Part shown: piece by piece, positions 61,201 to 64,000 of the stretch
Numbering within the stretch: the stretch's first letter is position 1
Layout of the letters: each line of letters opens with the position of its first letter
Assembly (NCBI RefSeq): GCF_013385825.1
Contig: NZ_JACAPG010000011.1
Coordinates: 168,108 to 232,107 of the forward strand
DNA length: 64,000 nucleotides
Direction: 5' to 3'
DNA from: Pseudomonas reactans
Lineage (GTDB): Bacteria; Pseudomonadota; Gammaproteobacteria; Pseudomonadales; Pseudomonadaceae
Translations under genes and position numbers: made by a program
The notes under the pieces: generated by a model
The model's database searches: none
The model's input: only the letters and a program-made list of their open reading frames with translations
Told to the model about the DNA's origin: nothing

Positions 61201-61965
61201 TCAGTTTGGGCGTAGCCGCAATATCTGCGCCCCATCAAACGGATCCGTCAGGTAATGCGCCTGTACGCCGAACGTCTCTTGCAAACGCTGCGGCGTCAGC
61301 ACTTCCAACGGTTTACCCAACGCCACCAACCGTCCGTGATCCAGCACGGCCAGCCGATCACAGGTCAACGCCTGATTCAGATCATGCAGGGCAATCAAGG
61401 TGGTGACGGGCAACCCTTGCACGCCCTTCAAAATGCCCAGTTGATGCTGGATATCCAAATGATTGGTCGGCTCATCCAGCAACAGGATCTGCGGCCGTTG
61501 CGCCAACGCACGGGCGATGTGCACGCGCTGGCGCTCACCGCCCGAGAGGCTGCGCCAGGCGCGATGGCTCAGGTGGGTGGCGTCGACGTCGTGCAGGGCC
61601 TGGTTGACGATGACGTCGTCTTCATTCGACCACGGGCTCAGCGCCGACAACCACGGTGTGCGGCCCAGCGCCACGGCGTCGAACACGCGGATGGCGTCGT
61701 CGGTGTCGGCCTGCTGTTCCACCACCGCCAGTTGTTGCGCGATGGCGCGGCGCGACAGCTTGCCCAGGCGGTGGCCGCCCAGCAGCACTTCGCCGGACGC
61801 TGGCGTGCGCAGGCCGGCGAGCAGCTTGAGCAAGGTGGATTTGCCGGAGCCGTTCGGCCCGACAATACCGAGGGTTTCGCCCGGCTGTACGTCCAGGTGG
61901 ATATCGTGCAGCAGTTGAGCTTCGCGCACTTTGAAGCTCAACCCCGTGCAGCTTAAAACCGTCAT
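61201..61965 (-). CDS. Metal-chelate ABC transporter ATP-binding protein (FecE/FhuC-type)
   Basis: A 254-residue ATPase of the iron-siderophore/vitamin B12 (FecE/BtuD) group. Walker A is GPNGSGKST; signature LSGGERQRVHIARAL; Walker B ILLLDEPTNHLD; H-loop LIALHDL. ATG at 61965 overlaps the permease stop by 4 bp. It forms the FecBCD-type operon with the next two genes. Substrate (siderophore, heme or cobinamide) is not fixed. Confidence 0.9.
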   Translation of the reverse strand: MTVLSCTGLSFKVREAQLLHDIHLDVQPGETLGIVGPNGSGKSTLLKLLAGLRTPASGEVLLGGHRLGKLSRRAIAQQLAVVEQQADTDDAIRVFDAVALGRTPWLSALSPWSNEDDVIVNQALHDVDATHLSHRAWRSLSGGERQRVHIARALAQRPQILLLDEPTNHLDIQHQLGILKGVQGLPVTTLIALHDLNQALTCDRLAVLDHGRLVALGKPLEVLTPQRLQETFGVQAHYLTDPFDGAQILRLRPN

Positions 61966-62966
61966 CGCGCATTCCTCCGGCCAATGAGGATCAGCGCAAA
62001 CACCGGCGCACCGACCAGCGCCGTGACCACGCCGACCGGAATCACTTGGCCCTTGATCAGCGTGCGCGATAGCACATCCGCCGCAATCAAGAACAACGCG
62101 CCGCCCAACGCACTGGCCGGCAGCAAGCGCGAATGCCCGGTGCCAAGCAACAGGCGCACGGCGTGGGGAATCACCAGCCCGACAAAACCGATGGAGCCGA
62201 CAATCGACACCATCACCGCCGTCACCAGGGCCGCGCAGCCCACCAGCACGAACTGCACGCGGCGCACCGGAATGCCGAGGGACGCCGCCGAGTCGCTGCC
62301 GAAGGTAAACGCATCCAGCGCCCGACGGTGCCACAGGCACACCGCCAAGCCTGCAACCGCCACCGGCACCGCCAGCCACACCGAAGGCCAGCGCACGCCG
62401 CTGAGGTTTCCGAGCAGCCAGAACATGATGCCGCGCGCCTGTTCGGAACTGGCGGATTTGGTGATCAGGAACGCGGTGAGCGCATTGAACAACTGCGACC
62501 CGGCAATGCCCGCCAGGATGATCTGGCCGGTGCCGCTAGCCGAACCGCTGGCGCGCGCGAGCAGGATCACCAGCGCAAACGCGGCCATGGCGCCGACAAA
62601 CGCGCCCGCCGACAACGAGATCAAGCCGCCGCCCACACCGATCAACGCCACCAGCACTGCGCCGGTCGAGGCGCCAGCGCTGATGCCCAGCAGGTACGGA
62701 TCGGCCAGCGGGTTGCGCAACAGCGATTGCAGGATCACCCCGCACGTCGCCAACCCGGCGCCGCACGCAGCGGCGACCAGGGCGCGGGTGAGGCGGTAGT
62801 TCCACACCACGCCTTCGTCGATCGGGTCGAGCACGTAGCCAGCCGCCCACAGTTTGTTGGCGAGGACTTGGAGTACCACCTGCGGCGAGATGGCGGTTTC
62901 GCCGATGGCCACGCCCGCGAGTACGGCGGCTGATAGCAGGGCCAGGGCAAGTAGGGTTCGGATCAT
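61962..62966 (-). CDS. FecCD-family permease
   Basis: A 334-residue permease with about ten helices. R-L-T-R-A-L-V-A-A-A-C-G-A-G-L-A, the LRNPLADPYLLGISAGASTGA loop and GFVGLVIPHAVRLLLGTGHSRLLPASALGGA are classic FecCD blocks. It acts as a homodimer with the ATPase. It overlaps both neighbours by 4 bp. Confidence 0.92.
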   Translation of the reverse strand: MIRTLLALALLSAAVLAGVAIGETAISPQVVLQVLANKLWAAGYVLDPIDEGVVWNYRLTRALVAAACGAGLATCGVILQSLLRNPLADPYLLGISAGASTGAVLVALIGVGGGLISLSAGAFVGAMAAFALVILLARASGSASGTGQIILAGIAGSQLFNALTAFLITKSASSEQARGIMFWLLGNLSGVRWPSVWLAVPVAVAGLAVCLWHRRALDAFTFGSDSAASLGIPVRRVQFVLVGCAALVTAVMVSIVGSIGFVGLVIPHAVRLLLGTGHSRLLPASALGGALFLIAADVLSRTLIKGQVIPVGVVTALVGAPVFALILIGRRNAR

Positions 62967-63973
62967 TTGGACAGATCGTAGCCGTCGATGGCCGTGGCCA
63001 GTTGTTCAAGGCCGTCGAACGTGCGGATGCTGGCCTGCAGTGCCAGGGCGTCGAGGATGATGATGCGGTTGTTTTTCACCGCGTCCATGTTGCGGGTGAC
63101 CGGGTCGCTGCGCAGGAAGGCCAGTTTCTTTTCATGATCGTCGGCAGGGTAGCGGCGGCGGTCCATGCGCGCGATCACCAGCACGGTCGGGTTGGCCTTG
63201 GCGAGGTTTTCCCAGCCGACGGCGGGCCACTCTTCGTCGGACTGCACGACATTATGTAAACCGAGGGTTTCCAGCATGAACTCCGGAATGCCCTTGTGGC
63301 CGGCCACATAAGGGTCACTGGCCATCTCGGAACTGGAGAACCACACCAAGGCGCTGGCTTGCTTGAGGCCCTTGCTTTGCACGGTGGCGACGGATTTGGC
63401 CAGGCGTGCCTTGAGTTCTTCGTTCAGCTGTTGGCCGCGTGCCTGCACGTCGAAGATCTCGGCGAGTTGGCTGATGCTTTTATAGATCGTCTCGATGCGA
63501 AACGGCTCCAGCCGCGTGCCGTCGGCGCCGACCAGGTTGTCCTTGCCTTCGCAGTCCGAAGGCAACAGGTAGGTGGGGATCTTCAGCTCATGAAATTGCT
63601 CGCGGGTGCCGACCACACCTTGCGGCCCGACTACCCATTCCAGCTCGGCGGCCACCAGTTGCGGGCGCTTGGCGATCACGGCTTCGAAGCTCGGCTCGTT
63701 GTTGGCCAGGCGCTCGATGCCATCGTTCAGCGCCTGGTACTGTGGCAGCACGCTGTTGAACCACAGCGAGGTGCCGACCACTTTGTCGCCCACGCCCAGG
63801 GCGTAGAGCATTTCGGTGGCGGCCTGGCCGATGGTCACGCTGCGGGCCGGGGCCTGCTGGAAGGTGAGGTGGCTGCCGCAGTTTTCCACGGTCAGCGGGT
63901 AGTGGGTGGGTGCGGCTTGGGCCAGGGCACAGAAGCCCAGACCGGTAAGCAGGGCGGTAACGCGTAGCAGCAT
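62963..63973 (-). CDS. Periplasmic metal-chelate-binding protein (FecB/BtuF-like)
   Basis: A 336-residue binding protein with a signal peptide (MLLRVTALLTGLGFCALAQA). FQQAPARSVTIGQAATEMLYALGVGDKVVGTS and EPSFEAVIAKRPQLVAA are the class III binding-protein motifs. It starts the operon; only 27 bp of upstream sequence is in the window, so its promoter and any TonB-dependent receptor are not seen. Cysteines at ENCGSH and PSDCEGKD may pair. Confidence 0.9.
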   Translation of the reverse strand: MLLRVTALLTGLGFCALAQAAPTHYPLTVENCGSHLTFQQAPARSVTIGQAATEMLYALGVGDKVVGTSLWFNSVLPQYQALNDGIERLANNEPSFEAVIAKRPQLVAAELEWVVGPQGVVGTREQFHELKIPTYLLPSDCEGKDNLVGADGTRLEPFRIETIYKSISQLAEIFDVQARGQQLNEELKARLAKSVATVQSKGLKQASALVWFSSSEMASDPYVAGHKGIPEFMLETLGLHNVVQSDEEWPAVGWENLAKANPTVLVIARMDRRRYPADDHEKKLAFLRSDPVTRNMDAVKNNRIIILDALALQASIRTFDGLEQLATAIDGYDLSK

Positions 63974-64000
63974 GGGGCTATCTCCGAGTGAAGCGTGCGT

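Overview
The window looks like the chromosome of a fluorescent pseudomonad (Pseudomonas fluorescens complex). This rests on a GC-rich sequence with C/G-ending codons, many paralogous LysR, ABC-uptake and LysE genes, three copies of a GTAGGAGCGAGCTTGCTCGC-type REPIN element, the glucarate operon, an orphan panB, a DUF6124-type gene and a mesX-mesD pair. It is mostly accessory metabolism, with no rRNA, tRNA, CRISPR array, integrase or transposase that I can see.

Layout. 0-8.8 kb: a YeeE/YedE sulfur transporter, a DUF2986 mini-protein, an orphan panB, a MocR regulator behind a DUF2569 gene and a secreted hydrolase, a Sel1-repeat protein, msrA, and a lipoprotein/membrane protein pair. 8.9-19.4 kb: a divergent catabolic locus around a LysR regulator. 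Leftward run RidA-like, AroQ-like and flavin monooxygenase genes; rightward run a fused permease-ATPase, a PhyH-type dioxygenase, a binding protein, a class II aldolase, DUF1028 and an ArgE-like deacylase. The AroQ-like and RidA-like proteins both lack key catalytic residues, so the locus probably handles an unusual, unassigned nitrogenous compound. 19.5-22 kb: a desulfurization-type flavin monooxygenase divergent from an orphan sulfonate-type binding protein. 22-26.6 kb: glucarate operon gudP-gudD with a divergent FadR-type regulator, then a trmK-like gene.

26.9-30.5 kb: the most unusual segment. It holds two DUF2589 genes, a Mor-type activator gene, a pesticin-like muramidase, a secreted protein and an aspzincin metallopeptidase. 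A short GGAA...ACC/TCC motif recurs upstream of the transcription units, suggesting one co-regulated effector or lysis module. 30.7-43.6 kb: ordinary chromosome (chemoreceptor, OPT transporter, TetR/DUF4442, VOC/GST, two LysE exporters, N-methyltryptophan oxidase-like enzyme).

43.9-51.2 kb: a GAF-histidine kinase-receiver hybrid, then an AT-rich island (TIGR04141/DUF6119-like, DUF2971, DUF6124-like with a structured leader), then a quinone reductase divergent from a LysR gene. 51.3-58.2 kb: a beta-lactamase-fold lipoprotein, then the operon mesX-mesD-flavin reductase (folate- and cobalamin-independent methionine synthesis), a Stv-like protein, a nucleotidyltransferase and a PIN-like protein. 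58.4-64 kb: tspO plus a hydrolase, two GNAT genes and a FecBCD-type metal-chelate transporter running off the right edge.
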